NCBI RefSeq assembly: GCF_002192455.1
Contig: NZ_CP021744.1
Coordinates: 6,472,501-6,536,500 of the forward strand
DNA length: 64,000 bases
Source: Streptomyces albireticuli
Lineage (GTDB): Bacteria > Actinomycetota > Actinomycetes > Streptomycetales > Streptomycetaceae
Reading direction: 5' to 3'
Shown here in pieces: positions 44,090-52,587 of this stretch. A program made the position numbers and the translations under genes. Below the pieces are notes generated by a model. That model saw nothing but the letters and a program-made list of their open reading frames with translations. It searched no databases and was not told the origin of the DNA. Each line of letters starts with the position of its first letter. Within the stretch, counting starts at the first letter, position 1.

Positions 44090-46792
44090 ATGTCAGGGCC
44101 TCAGCGTGAACAGAACGCAGCCGCCGCCCTGTTCGAGCGTGAGCTTGAACTTGAGACAGCGGAACAGGCGGTGCACCGCCTGTGCGGGCACGTGAGTGAA
44201 GGGAGGAGCCGGCTCGGCGGACTTCTGCTCTACAGCGGCGAAGCGGGCCTGGGGAAAACGTCGTTGCTCTCCGAACTGCGCCGCATCGCCACCGAGACGG
44301 AGCGCTGCACCGTGCTCTTCGCGCGCGGCAGCGAGTCCTCGCGTTCCGTGCCGTTCAACGTCGTGCGCCAGCTCCTCCAGCCGGCCCTCGCCCCGATGAC
44401 CACGGCGGCCCGGCAGGACCTGCTCAGCGGCTGGTACGACATCGCCGGCCCCGCGCTCGGCATCTCGCCGCCCAGCGGCCCGCAGGACCCACAGGGCGTG
44501 CGCGACGGACTCGACTGGCTGGTCACCCAACTCGCCATGAAGGGCGACCCCGTGGTCGTCATCATCGACGACGTCCACTGGTCGGACGCCGAGTCGCTGG
44601 CGTGGCTCACCTCCTACGCCGTGCGGCTGCGCGAGATGCCGCTGCTGGTCGCCCTCTCCTACCGCCCGCACGAACTGCCCGACCACACCCCGGCCTTCCG
44701 CGACCTCGTCGAAGGCCGCAGCGTGCGCCCCGTCGAGCTGCGCGCCCTCACGCCCGACGCGGTCGCCGGCCTGGTGCACTCGGCCTTCGACGGCAAGGCG
44801 GACGCCCCGTTCTGCCGCGAGGTCTGGGCCGTCACCGGCGGCAATCCCTACGAGGCCGTGGAGTTGATCGCCAAGGCCCGGGAGCGCGACCTCAAGCCGC
44901 TGGAGGAGTCCGCCGCCCTCCTGCGGGAGCTGGGCGCCGCCGCCCGGGGCAGCGGCCTCGTGGCCCGCCTGGACAGCCTGGGCAACGCCGTCACCCGGTT
45001 CGCCTTCGCCGCCGCGGTCCTCGGCACGGAGATCTCGCCCACCCTCGCCGCGAACCTCGCGGGCATGGGCCCGGCGCAGGGCGCCGACTGCGCGGACAAG
45101 CTGCGCAAGGCCCGTATCCTCACCGGCGTCCACCAGCTGGAGTTCGTGCACCCGCTGATCGCCACCGCGGTCTACAGCGCGATCCCCGCGGCCACCCGCA
45201 CCGCGATGCACGGCCAGGCCGCGTGGGCGGTCTCCGAGGCGGGCCAGGGCGCCGCCGTGGCCTCCCGCCATCTGCTGGAGGTCCACCCCGACCACGACCC
45301 CGAGCTGGTCGAACAGCTGCGGGTGGCGTCCCGCGAGCACCTCGCCGTCGGCGCCCCGGACGCGGCCCGCCGCTGTCTGGAGCGCGCCCTGCGGGAGCCA
45401 CCGCCCGAGGAGGAGCGCGCCTCCGTCCTCTACGAGCTGGCCTGCTCCACCCTGCTCACCTCGCCGTCCACCACCATCAACCACCTCAAGTCCGCCCTGG
45501 CCCTGCCGCACCTCACCGAGGAGCTGCGCGTGGACGCCACCTACCGCCTCTCCCAGGTGTACGCGCACAACAACCAGCTCAAGGAGGCCGCCGAGGTCCT
45601 CTCGGTGCAGGCGGCCCGCACCCCGCCGGGCGCGGGGCGGATGCGGCTCCAGGCCGCCCACTATCTGTGGAAGGGCATCCAGTCCGAGGAGGTGGACGCG
45701 CCCGCCAGGTCCCGGCGGATCTCCGAGCTCGCCGACCACCTGCGGGGCCGGGACGACGCCGAGCGGGCCCTGCTCGCCATCCGCGCCTTCGACGGCGTGA
45801 TCCGCGGCGAGGACGCCGTGCAGGTGCTCGACCGGATCGAGCGCGCGCTGGTGGACGGCCGGCTGGCCCACGGCATGAGCTGGACCAACACCGAGTGGGG
45901 CTTCGAACTCCCCAGCATCGTCGGCATCAGCTTCCTCTACACCGACCGGCTCGACCGCGCCAAGGAGCTGTTCGAGGAGGCCATCCGAGCCTTCGAGATC
46001 TCCGGCTGGAGCGGCATCCACCTCGCCTTCGCCCATGACTTCCTCGGCTACGCCTACCGTCGCCTCGGTGAGCTCGACAAGGCCGAGAAGCTGCTGCGCG
46101 AAGGGCTGCGGCTGGCCTACCGGCTGGGTCCCGGGCTGCCCATCCAGTGGGACGGCACCTGCATGCTCATCGACACGCTGCTCGCCCGCGGCGATGTGGC
46201 GGAGGCGCAGGTCGTCGCCGAGGAGAACGGCTTCCGCCCGCCCTACACCCCGGCGGTCGTGCTGCCCGACGCCATGTGCCTCGCCGGACGCCTGATGCTC
46301 GCCCAGGGGCGGCGGAAGGAGGCCGTCGCCGAGCTGGAGGCGGCCGGGCGCAGACTGGAGGAGCGCGGACGGCACAACACCGTCTGGGCACCCTGGGCAC
46401 TCGATCTGGCCGTCGCGGTCGCGCCCGACGACCCGGAGCGCGCCCGCACCCTCTCGGGCCAGGCCGTGCGGAACGCCGCCCGGTTCGGCACCGACTCCGC
46501 GCTCGGTGAGGCGCTGCGCATGGCGGCCAAGGTCGCGGAGCCGGAGGACGCCCTGAAGATGCTCGACCAGTCCGTGGGGCACCTGCGCAAGTCCCCGTGC
46601 AAGTACGAGTTCGCGGCCGCCCTGGTCGACCACGGCGTCGCCCTGAACGGTGCCGGCCGTACGGCCGAGGCCGAGGAGCGGCTGCGCGAGGGCCGGGAGG
46701 TCGCCGAGTTCTGCGGTGCGCACGGTCTGGTCAGGACCGTCCGTTCGCTGCTGCCCGAGGCCGTGTGCGGGGAGGCCGAGCCGGCGGGCTGA
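44090..46792 (+). CDS. Large STAND/LAL-type ATPase without DNA-binding domain
   Basis: A 900-aa protein with the architecture of LuxR-family LAL/MalT regulators but ending without the LuxR HTH. The AAA/NACHT-like domain (about 15-330) has Walker A SGEAGLGKTS, Walker B VVVIIDDVHW and VALSYRPHELPD. Residues about 400-890 are TPR-like helical repeats (for example FLGYAYRRLGELDKAEKLLREGLRLA). A gggag ribosome site precedes the ATG by about 11 nt. It may be a signalling ATPase that acts through protein contacts. It is divergent from the conservon and convergent with ku. Confidence 0.8.
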   Translation: MSGPQREQNAAAALFERELELETAEQAVHRLCGHVSEGRSRLGGLLLYSGEAGLGKTSLLSELRRIATETERCTVLFARGSESSRSVPFNVVRQLLQPALAPMTTAARQDLLSGWYDIAGPALGISPPSGPQDPQGVRDGLDWLVTQLAMKGDPVVVIIDDVHWSDAESLAWLTSYAVRLREMPLLVALSYRPHELPDHTPAFRDLVEGRSVRPVELRALTPDAVAGLVHSAFDGKADAPFCREVWAVTGGNPYEAVELIAKARERDLKPLEESAALLRELGAAARGSGLVARLDSLGNAVTRFAFAAAVLGTEISPTLAANLAGMGPAQGADCADKLRKARILTGVHQLEFVHPLIATAVYSAIPAATRTAMHGQAAWAVSEAGQGAAVASRHLLEVHPDHDPELVEQLRVASREHLAVGAPDAARRCLERALREPPPEEERASVLYELACSTLLTSPSTTINHLKSALALPHLTEELRVDATYRLSQVYAHNNQLKEAAEVLSVQAARTPPGAGRMRLQAAHYLWKGIQSEEVDAPARSRRISELADHLRGRDDAERALLAIRAFDGVIRGEDAVQVLDRIERALVDGRLAHGMSWTNTEWGFELPSIVGISFLYTDRLDRAKELFEEAIRAFEISGWSGIHLAFAHDFLGYAYRRLGELDKAEKLLREGLRLAYRLGPGLPIQWDGTCMLIDTLLARGDVAEAQVVAEENGFRPPYTPAVVLPDAMCLAGRLMLAQGRRKEAVAELEAAGRRLEERGRHNTVWAPWALDLAVAVAPDDPERARTLSGQAVRNAARFGTDSALGEALRMAAKVAEPEDALKMLDQSVGHLRKSPCKYEFAAALVDHGVALNGAGRTAEAEERLREGREVAEFCGAHGLVRTVRSLLPEAVCGEAEPAG

Positions 46793-46819
46793 CGGGCGGG
46801 CCGCGCGGGCCCGCGGCAC

Positions 46820-47821
46820 TCAGGAGGCGCGGCGGCCGGTCTTCTTGGCCGCGGTCTTCTTGGTGCTCTTGGCCGTGGTGCTCCTGGCCGTTGTCTTCTT
46901 CGCCGTGGAGGACGAGTTCTTCGCCGTGGAGGACGAGGACGAGGTCTTCCTGGCCGCCGCGCTCTTCTTGGGCGCGGCGGTCTTCTTGCCGGTTCCGCGC
47001 GCAGCCTTCGCCGCCGGCGCCTTCCTCCCGGCCGCCGGCTCCGAGGGCTTCTTCCCCGCGGAGTCGATGGACGCCTGGAGGGCGGCCATCAGGTCGATGA
47101 CGTTGTCGGGCGCGGGAGCCGTCTCCTTGCGGGGCACGGGGCGGTCGGACAGGTGCGCGTCGATCAGCTCGCGGAGGGCGACCTCGTACTCGTCCTCCTG
47201 CTCCGCCAGGTCGAAGTCCTCGGAGAGCGTGTCCATCAGGCTCGTGGCCATCTTCAGCTCCTGCGGACGCACGGTGACCGAGGCCGGCGGGGCCAGGTCG
47301 CCGCTGTCGCGGACCTCGTCGGGCCAGTACATGGTGTGCAGGGTCAGCAGGTCGCCGTGGACGCGCAGCAGGGCCAGCGACTCCCGGGTGCGCAGCGCGA
47401 TCTTGGTGACGGCCACCCGGTCCGTCTGCTTCAGGGTCTCCCTCAGCAGGACGTACGGCTTGTTCGCCGCCGCGCTCTCCGGCGCCAGGTAGTACGAGCT
47501 CGCCAGCTGGAGCGGGTCGATGCGGTCCGAGTCGACGAAGGCCAGGACGTCGATGAGCTTCTTGCTGGGCAGCGGCAGCCCCGCCAGCTCGTCCTGGGTG
47601 ACGACCGCGGTGTGGCCCTCGTCGTCCTCGAAGCCCTTGGCGATGTGCTCGTAGTCGATCTGCTCACCGCACACGTCGCAGACGCGCTTGAGGTGGATCC
47701 GGCCGCCGTCCTTGTCGTGGACCTGGTGCAGCCGGACGCCGTGCTCCTGGGTCGCGGCGTACAGCCGGACCGGCACGGACACCAGTCCGAAGCCGATCGC
47801 ACCTTTCCACATCGTTCGCAT
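46820..47821 (-). CDS. ku: Non-homologous end-joining protein Ku
   Basis: A 333-aa bacterial Ku homodimer subunit that binds DNA ends and recruits LigD. The Ku core is at about 1-250 (MWKGAIGFGLVSVPVRLYAA, YYLAPESAAANKPYVLL, MATSLMDTL). The C-terminal about 80 residues are a Lys/Ala/Ser-rich histone H1-like tail (AKKTTARSTTAKSTKKTAAKK), as in actinobacterial Ku, which binds DNA non-specifically. gggagg lies 6 nt before the ATG at 47821. It is divergent from the LigD-type polymerase gene with only 32 nt between. Confidence 0.96.
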   Translation of the reverse strand: MRTMWKGAIGFGLVSVPVRLYAATQEHGVRLHQVHDKDGGRIHLKRVCDVCGEQIDYEHIAKGFEDDEGHTAVVTQDELAGLPLPSKKLIDVLAFVDSDRIDPLQLASSYYLAPESAAANKPYVLLRETLKQTDRVAVTKIALRTRESLALLRVHGDLLTLHTMYWPDEVRDSGDLAPPASVTVRPQELKMATSLMDTLSEDFDLAEQEDEYEVALRELIDAHLSDRPVPRKETAPAPDNVIDLMAALQASIDSAGKKPSEPAAGRKAPAAKAARGTGKKTAAPKKSAAARKTSSSSSTAKNSSSTAKKTTARSTTAKSTKKTAAKKTGRRAS

Positions 47822-47853
47822 AGTTTGTTCCCTCCACGGGGAATTCCTACCTT

Positions 47854-48756
47854 ATGCCCGCATCCTCGGACCGGCAGGCGGTGGAGATCGAGGGGCACCG
47901 GTTGTCCCTCTCCCACCTCGACCGGGTGCTGTTCCCCGCCTCGGGCCACACCAAGGCGCAGGTGCTGCACTACTACGCCCGGGTCGCCGGGGTGCTGCTG
48001 CCGCACGCCACCGGCCGGCCCGCCTCCTTCGTGCGTGCCCCGGAGGGCCTCACGGGCCAGAGCTGGGTGGCCAAGAACCCGCCGGGCGGGGTGCCCGGCT
48101 GGGTGTCCGTGGTGCCGGTCGAGCACCGGGAGGGCGTCACCGAGCAGGTCGTGATCGACTCCGCCGCCGCCCTGATCGCCATGGCGAACCTCGGGGCGTA
48201 CGAGGTGCACGTCCCGCAGTGGACGGCCGCGGCCGGGCCCGACGCGCACGACCGCCTCGTCCTCGACCTGGACCCGGGGCCCGGCGCCGACCTGGTGCTG
48301 TGCTGCCGGGTCGCGCAGCGGCTGCGCCAGCTCCTGGACGACGACGGCCTGACCGCCCACGCCGTCGTCTCCGGCTCCAAGGGTCTCCACCTCTACGCCG
48401 CCCTGTGCCCCACACCCGGCCGGGCGGCCTCCGCCTACGCCAAGGAGCTGGCCGGCCGGATGCAGGGGGAGCACCCGGGGCTGGTGGTGGCCTCCATGGC
48501 ACGCGCGGCCCGCCGGGGGAAGGTGTTCATCGACTGGTCGCAGAACGCGAGCGCCAAGACCACGGCCGCGCCCTACACCGTCCGGCTGCGCGACCGCCCG
48601 GGCGTCGCCGCCCCGGTCGGCTGGGACGAGATCGCCGCCTGCGCGGACCCCGGGGAGCTCGCCTTCACCCCGGAGGAGGTGCTCGACCGGGTCGCCGCCC
48701 ACGGTGACCTGCTGGCGCCGCTCACCGGGGACGACACCCGCCGTCCGCTGCCCTGA
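47854..48756 (+). CDS. LigD-type primase-polymerase (NHEJ polymerase domain protein)
   Basis: A 300-aa stand-alone polymerase domain of the LigD/PolDom (archaeo-eukaryotic primase) superfamily, which fills gaps with ribo- or deoxynucleotides at broken ends. The metal-binding motif is VLDLDPGPGADL, followed by VVSGSKGLHLYA and KVFIDWSQN with the third Asp. The nuclease and ligase domains of full LigD are absent from this chain; the ligase is the next, convergent gene. It is divergent from ku across 32 nt, so their promoters must lie partly inside each other's genes. Confidence 0.94.
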   Translation: MPASSDRQAVEIEGHRLSLSHLDRVLFPASGHTKAQVLHYYARVAGVLLPHATGRPASFVRAPEGLTGQSWVAKNPPGGVPGWVSVVPVEHREGVTEQVVIDSAAALIAMANLGAYEVHVPQWTAAAGPDAHDRLVLDLDPGPGADLVLCCRVAQRLRQLLDDDGLTAHAVVSGSKGLHLYAALCPTPGRAASAYAKELAGRMQGEHPGLVVASMARAARRGKVFIDWSQNASAKTTAAPYTVRLRDRPGVAAPVGWDEIAACADPGELAFTPEEVLDRVAAHGDLLAPLTGDDTRRPLP

Positions 48757-48772
48757 GCGGGCGGCCGGCGCC

Positions 48773-49726
48773 TCACAGCCGGGTCAGGTCGGGGCGCAGC
48801 CGGTGCCAGGTCGGGTGGCGCAGATGGCCCGCCGGGGTCCAGCCGGAGAAGGTGACCTCGGCGATGAGCCGGGGCTCGACCCAGTGCGCGCCCGCCACCC
48901 CCGTGGGCCCCGCGAAGGGTGACTCCGGGCGGGCCAGGACCTCCAGATAGCGGGCGAGGTCGCGCCGCTCGCGCTCGGACAGCCCCGAGCCGACGGAGCC
49001 GGTGAAGCGCAGGCCGCCCGGCTCGTCCAGGCCGGTGAGGAACGCCCCGGGCAGCCCGGTCAGCATGCCCCGGCCCTCGGCCCAGCCGCCGATGACCACA
49101 TCGATGGTCGTCACATGCTTCGTCTTGCGCCACTCGGGTGAGCGGACGCCCGGGAGGTAGAGGGAGGAGAGCCGTTTCGCCAGCACGCCCTCGAAGCCGT
49201 CCTTGAGGGTGGCGTCCCAGGCCCGCCGGCCGTGCCCCTCCATGTAGGCGGGCACCGACCAGTGCGTACCGCCCAGGCGGAGCCCGGCCAGGACGGACCG
49301 GCGGTCCCGGTAGGGCAGCTTGAGCAGCGACCGGTCGTCGAGGTGCATGATGTCGAAGACCATCAGGTGGACGGGGTACTCCATCGCCAGCTGGGCGGCG
49401 CGGCGCGGGTTCAGCACGTTCATGCGGCGCTGGAGCAGCCCGAAGTCGGGCCGCCCCTGGGTGTCGAGGACGACGACCTCGCCGTCCAGCACGGCCGCGT
49501 GGCGGCGGAACCGCTCGCCGAGCGCCCGGAGCTCCGGGTAGGTCGCGGTGGCGTCGTTGCCCGTCCGGGTGGTGAGGCGGACGGTGCCGTCGCCGGGCGC
49601 GGTGACGACGCAGCGTACGCCGTCCCACTTGACCTCGAACGCCCACGCCGCCTCGTCCCCCGGGGCGGGCAGCGGGCCGGGGGTGGCGAGCATCGGCTGG
49701 ATCACGGGGATCGTGGCGTGGCCCAT
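48773..49726 (-). CDS. ATP-dependent DNA ligase (LigC/LigD ligase-type)
   Basis: A 317-aa ligase. The adenylation motif I lysine is in AFEVKWDGVRCVV; motif III-IV regions (VHLMVFDIMHLD, FEGVLAKRL), motif V (WRKTKHV) and the OB-fold domain (GLRFTGSVGSGL) are present. It seals DNA nicks with ATP and would complete end joining with Ku and the polymerase domain protein. A ggag lies just upstream of the ATG at 49726. Its end is 16 nt from the convergent polymerase gene's end. Confidence 0.94.
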   Translation of the reverse strand: MGHATIPVIQPMLATPGPLPAPGDEAAWAFEVKWDGVRCVVTAPGDGTVRLTTRTGNDATATYPELRALGERFRRHAAVLDGEVVVLDTQGRPDFGLLQRRMNVLNPRRAAQLAMEYPVHLMVFDIMHLDDRSLLKLPYRDRRSVLAGLRLGGTHWSVPAYMEGHGRRAWDATLKDGFEGVLAKRLSSLYLPGVRSPEWRKTKHVTTIDVVIGGWAEGRGMLTGLPGAFLTGLDEPGGLRFTGSVGSGLSERERRDLARYLEVLARPESPFAGPTGVAGAHWVEPRLIAEVTFSGWTPAGHLRHPTWHRLRPDLTRL

Positions 49727-49784
49727 GTCTCCGATGATCAGGGGGAGCCCGGCCGCCCGCAGGTCGGCGCCGCCGGCCGGTGGC

Positions 49785-50807
49785 TCAGCGGGAGCGGGTC
49801 CACTCCAGGAGCTCGTCGGCCGTCCAGGTGGTGACGATCCGCTCCGCGGGCACCCCGCACTCCTCGGCCCGGGCGCAGCCGTGGATCTGCCAGTCGAGCT
49901 GGCCGGGGGCGTGCGCGTCGCTGTCGATCGAGAACAGCACGCCCGCGTCGAGGGCCTCGTGGATCAGCCGGCGCGGCGGGTCGAGGCGCTCCGGGCGGCT
50001 GTTGATCTCCACGGCGGTGCCGAAGCGGGCGCACGCGGCGAAGACCAGCGGCGCGTCGAACTCCGACTCGGGGCGTCCCTTGCCGCCCAGCAGCCGCCCG
50101 GTGCAGTGCCCGAGGACGTCGACGAGCGGGTTGGCGACGGCCGCGACCAGCCGGCGGGTCATGGCCTCCGCGTCCATCCGCAGCTTGGAGTGGACGGAGG
50201 CGACGACGACGTCCAGCTCCTCCAGCAGCTCCGGCTCCTGGTCGAGCGACCCGTCGGCGAGGATGTCGCACTCGATGCCCGTCAGCAGCCGGAAGCCGCC
50301 GCCCCCGGCCGCCAGCAGCTCGTTGACCTCGGCGACGACGGCGAGTTGCGCGCGCAGCCGCTCGGGGGAGAGGCCGCGGGCGATCGTCAGCCGGGGTGAG
50401 TGGTCGGTGAGCACCGCCCACTCGTGCCCGAGGGCGCGGGCGGTACGGGCCATGGCCTCGATCGGGCTGCCGCCGTCGGACCAGTCGGAGTGCAGGTGGC
50501 AGTCGCCGCGCAGTGCCGCGCGCAGGGTCTCGCCGCCCTCCGTGAGCGGCCCTGCGGCCTCCTCCTCCAGCCGCGCCAGATAGCCGGGGACGGCCCCGGC
50601 CAGGGCCTCGGCCACGACGGCGGCGGTCTTCGGGCCGATGCCCTTCTCCCTGGTCAGGGTGCCGGATGCGGCGCGGCGGCGGAGTTCCGCGGCGGGGAGG
50701 GCGCTGATGACGTCGGCGGCGGTGCGGAAGGCTTTGACGCGGTAGGTGGGGGCCTGGGTGCGTTCGAGGAGGAAGGCGATGCGGTCGAGGGCGTCCAGGG
50801 GGTCCAT
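49785..50807 (-). CDS. PHP-domain phosphoesterase with helix-hairpin-helix (PolX-C-like)
   Basis: A 340-aa protein with an N-terminal Pol-beta-like 8-kDa/HhH segment (about 1-75: DALDRIAFLLERTQAPTYRVKAFRTAADVI and LTREKGIGPKTAAVVAEAL) and a C-terminal PHP domain (about 100-335). The metal ligands are kept: GDCHLHSDWSDGG, VLTDHS, GIECDIL, VASVHSK, LGHCTGR, FSIDSDAHAP. It lacks the nucleotidyl-transferase catalytic part of PolX. A role in DNA end processing or repair is plausible from structure and its location beside NHEJ genes (inference). Confidence 0.87.
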   Translation of the reverse strand: MDPLDALDRIAFLLERTQAPTYRVKAFRTAADVISALPAAELRRRAASGTLTREKGIGPKTAAVVAEALAGAVPGYLARLEEEAAGPLTEGGETLRAALRGDCHLHSDWSDGGSPIEAMARTARALGHEWAVLTDHSPRLTIARGLSPERLRAQLAVVAEVNELLAAGGGGFRLLTGIECDILADGSLDQEPELLEELDVVVASVHSKLRMDAEAMTRRLVAAVANPLVDVLGHCTGRLLGGKGRPESEFDAPLVFAACARFGTAVEINSRPERLDPPRRLIHEALDAGVLFSIDSDAHAPGQLDWQIHGCARAEECGVPAERIVTTWTADELLEWTRSR

Positions 50808-50890
50808 GGGGGCCGCCTTTCGCCGGGGTCGGTACCTACGGTGCGGGATGGTGGGGCGGGGCGCATGTGGTGGCGGGGGGCCTTCCCCTG

Positions 50891-51000
50891 CCCGCCCCTT
50901 CCCGCTGCATCCGATGTGCGGCTCCGCCGCGTGGCGGGGGCCGGCCCCCGGGCCCCCGTTCCGCGCTTCCGCGCGGTGTCCTCAAGCGCCGGACGGGCTG
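50891..51000. repeat. Dispersed palindromic repeat, partial copy
   Basis: The left part begins with the same cccgccccttcccg terminal sequence as the copy at 33153-33354. Its next about 30 nt match the reverse complement of that copy's right end (one mismatch over about 43 nt), and 50975-51000 is identical to 33211-33236. The right half of the full element is missing. It lies in the 351-nt gap 50808-51158, which otherwise holds only the dyad at 51103. Confidence 0.75.
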
Positions 51001-51102
51001 GATCTCGCTCAGGCCGGCTGTCTCCCGCGGGCAAGCACGTCCCGACCTGCCCGACGAGACCGGGGGCAGAGCCCTGTGAGGCGGGGAACCGCGCCTCGGT
51101 GC

Positions 51103-51131
51103 GGTTACGCACGGGTGAACCGTGCGTAACC
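51103..51131 (+). promoter_or_regulatory. Perfect 12-bp dyad upstream of the FAD oxidoreductase gene
   Basis: ggttacgcacgg (51103-51114), 5-nt loop, ccgtgcgtaacc (51120-51131). It ends 12 nt before the ggggagg ribosome site. It could be an operator for a TetR- or similar dimer, or an RNA hairpin in the leader. No T tract follows, so a simple terminator is less likely. Confidence 0.6.
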
Positions 51132-51158
51132 CCTCTGCCGGAAGGGGAGGGTCCGGGC

Positions 51159-52583
51159 ATGCGCACGTCTGACGACATCCCTGCCCGCGACGGCCGGACC
51201 CGTGCCGTCGTTCTCGGTGGCGGCATGGCCGGGCTGCTGGCCGCCGCCGTGCTCGTCCGGCACGTCGACGAGGTCGTGGTCGTCGACCGGGACCGGATGC
51301 CCGAGGGGCCGCTGCCCCGCAAGGGGCTGCCGCAGGCCCGGCACGCGCACCTGCTGATGTCCGGCGGCGCGCGGGCGGTGGAGTCGCTGCTGCCGGGCAC
51401 GCTCGACGGGTGGGTGAGCGCGGGCGCCCGGCGGCTGGCGCTGCCGACGGGGCTGGTGGCCCTGGGGCCCGGCGGCTGGTTCCCGCGCTGGCCCGGCACG
51501 CAGTACCTCCTGGCCTGCACCCGCGACCTGCTGGACCTCGTCGTCCGCGCGCGGGTCCTGGCCCTGCCCGGCATCGTGCTGCGGGAGGGCACCGAGGCGG
51601 TCGCCCTGCTCGGTGACGTCCGCCGGGTCACGGGCGTACGGGTCCGGGACGCCGGTACGGGCGCCGGCGGGACGCTGGAGGCCGATCTGGTAGTCGACGC
51701 CTCCGGGCGGGGCTCGCGGGCCGCGCGCCGGCTCACCGAGCTGGGGCTGCCGGTCGTCCACGAGGAGACCGTGGACTCCGGGCTGGTCTACGCCACCCGG
51801 ATCTTCCAGGCACCGCCGGAGTCCGAGCGGTTCCCGGTCGTCAGCGTCCAGGCCGACCCGCGCCGGCGGAGGCCGGGCCAGGGCGCCGTGCTGGTCCCCG
51901 TCGAGGGCGGCCGCTGGCTGGTCACCACCTCCGGCACCCGGGGCGGGGAACCCTCGGGGGAGGCGGGGGAGTTCGAGCCGTTCCTCCGGGCCCTGCGCGA
52001 TCCGCTCATCGCCGACCTCGTCGCGCGCGCCGAGCCGCTGACGGACGTGGCGCTCACCCGCAGCACGGTCAACCGGCGCCGGTTCTTCGAGCGGCTGCCC
52101 GCGCCGCCCGACGGGTTCGTCGCCCTTGGGGACGCCCTCGCGACCTTCAACCCCGTGTACGGGCAGGGCCTTTCGGTGGCGGCCCGGAGCGCCGTGGTGC
52201 TGCGCGACACGCTCGCCCTGCGGAGCGTCCGTGCGCCGGGTCTGGCCCCGGACCTCCAGCGACGGGTCGCCCGCGCGGCGAGCGGGCCCTGGGACCTGGC
52301 CACCGGCGAGGACATCAACTACCCCGGCGCGATCGGCGCGCCGCCGCCGGCGGCCACCCGGCTGCTGCGCGGCTATGTCCAGCGGCTGATGCGGACGGCG
52401 ACCGGCGACCCGGTGGTGCTGAAGGCGCTGATGGACGTGATGACGCTGTCCGCGCCGATGACCGAGCTGCTCAGACCGTCCGTGGCGCTCTGCGTCGCGC
52501 GCGGCCCCGGGCGGGCCGGTCGCCGGGGCGGGCCGCCGATCACGGCGGCGGAGCTCGCGCTGTGCGGGCTGCCGCCGCGCTGA
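51159..52583 (+). CDS. FAD-dependent oxidoreductase (tryptophan-halogenase/geranylgeranyl-reductase-like fold)
   Basis: A 474-aa flavoprotein with the N-terminal FAD motif AVVLGGGMAGLLAAAVLVRHVDEVVVVDRD and a second FAD motif FVALGDALATFNPVYGQGLSVAA near residue 310. The segment PQARHAHLLMSGGARAVESLLPG is typical of a Streptomyces group annotated as FAD-dependent monooxygenases or hydroxylases. The ATG at 51159 has ggggagg 8 nt upstream; the frame is open far back but starts here. It probably hydroxylates or reduces a small hydrophobic substrate (inference). Confidence 0.82.
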   Translation: MRTSDDIPARDGRTRAVVLGGGMAGLLAAAVLVRHVDEVVVVDRDRMPEGPLPRKGLPQARHAHLLMSGGARAVESLLPGTLDGWVSAGARRLALPTGLVALGPGGWFPRWPGTQYLLACTRDLLDLVVRARVLALPGIVLREGTEAVALLGDVRRVTGVRVRDAGTGAGGTLEADLVVDASGRGSRAARRLTELGLPVVHEETVDSGLVYATRIFQAPPESERFPVVSVQADPRRRRPGQGAVLVPVEGGRWLVTTSGTRGGEPSGEAGEFEPFLRALRDPLIADLVARAEPLTDVALTRSTVNRRRFFERLPAPPDGFVALGDALATFNPVYGQGLSVAARSAVVLRDTLALRSVRAPGLAPDLQRRVARAASGPWDLATGEDINYPGAIGAPPPAATRLLRGYVQRLMRTATGDPVVLKALMDVMTLSAPMTELLRPSVALCVARGPGRAGRRGGPPITAAELALCGLPPR

Positions 52584-52587
52584 GGGG

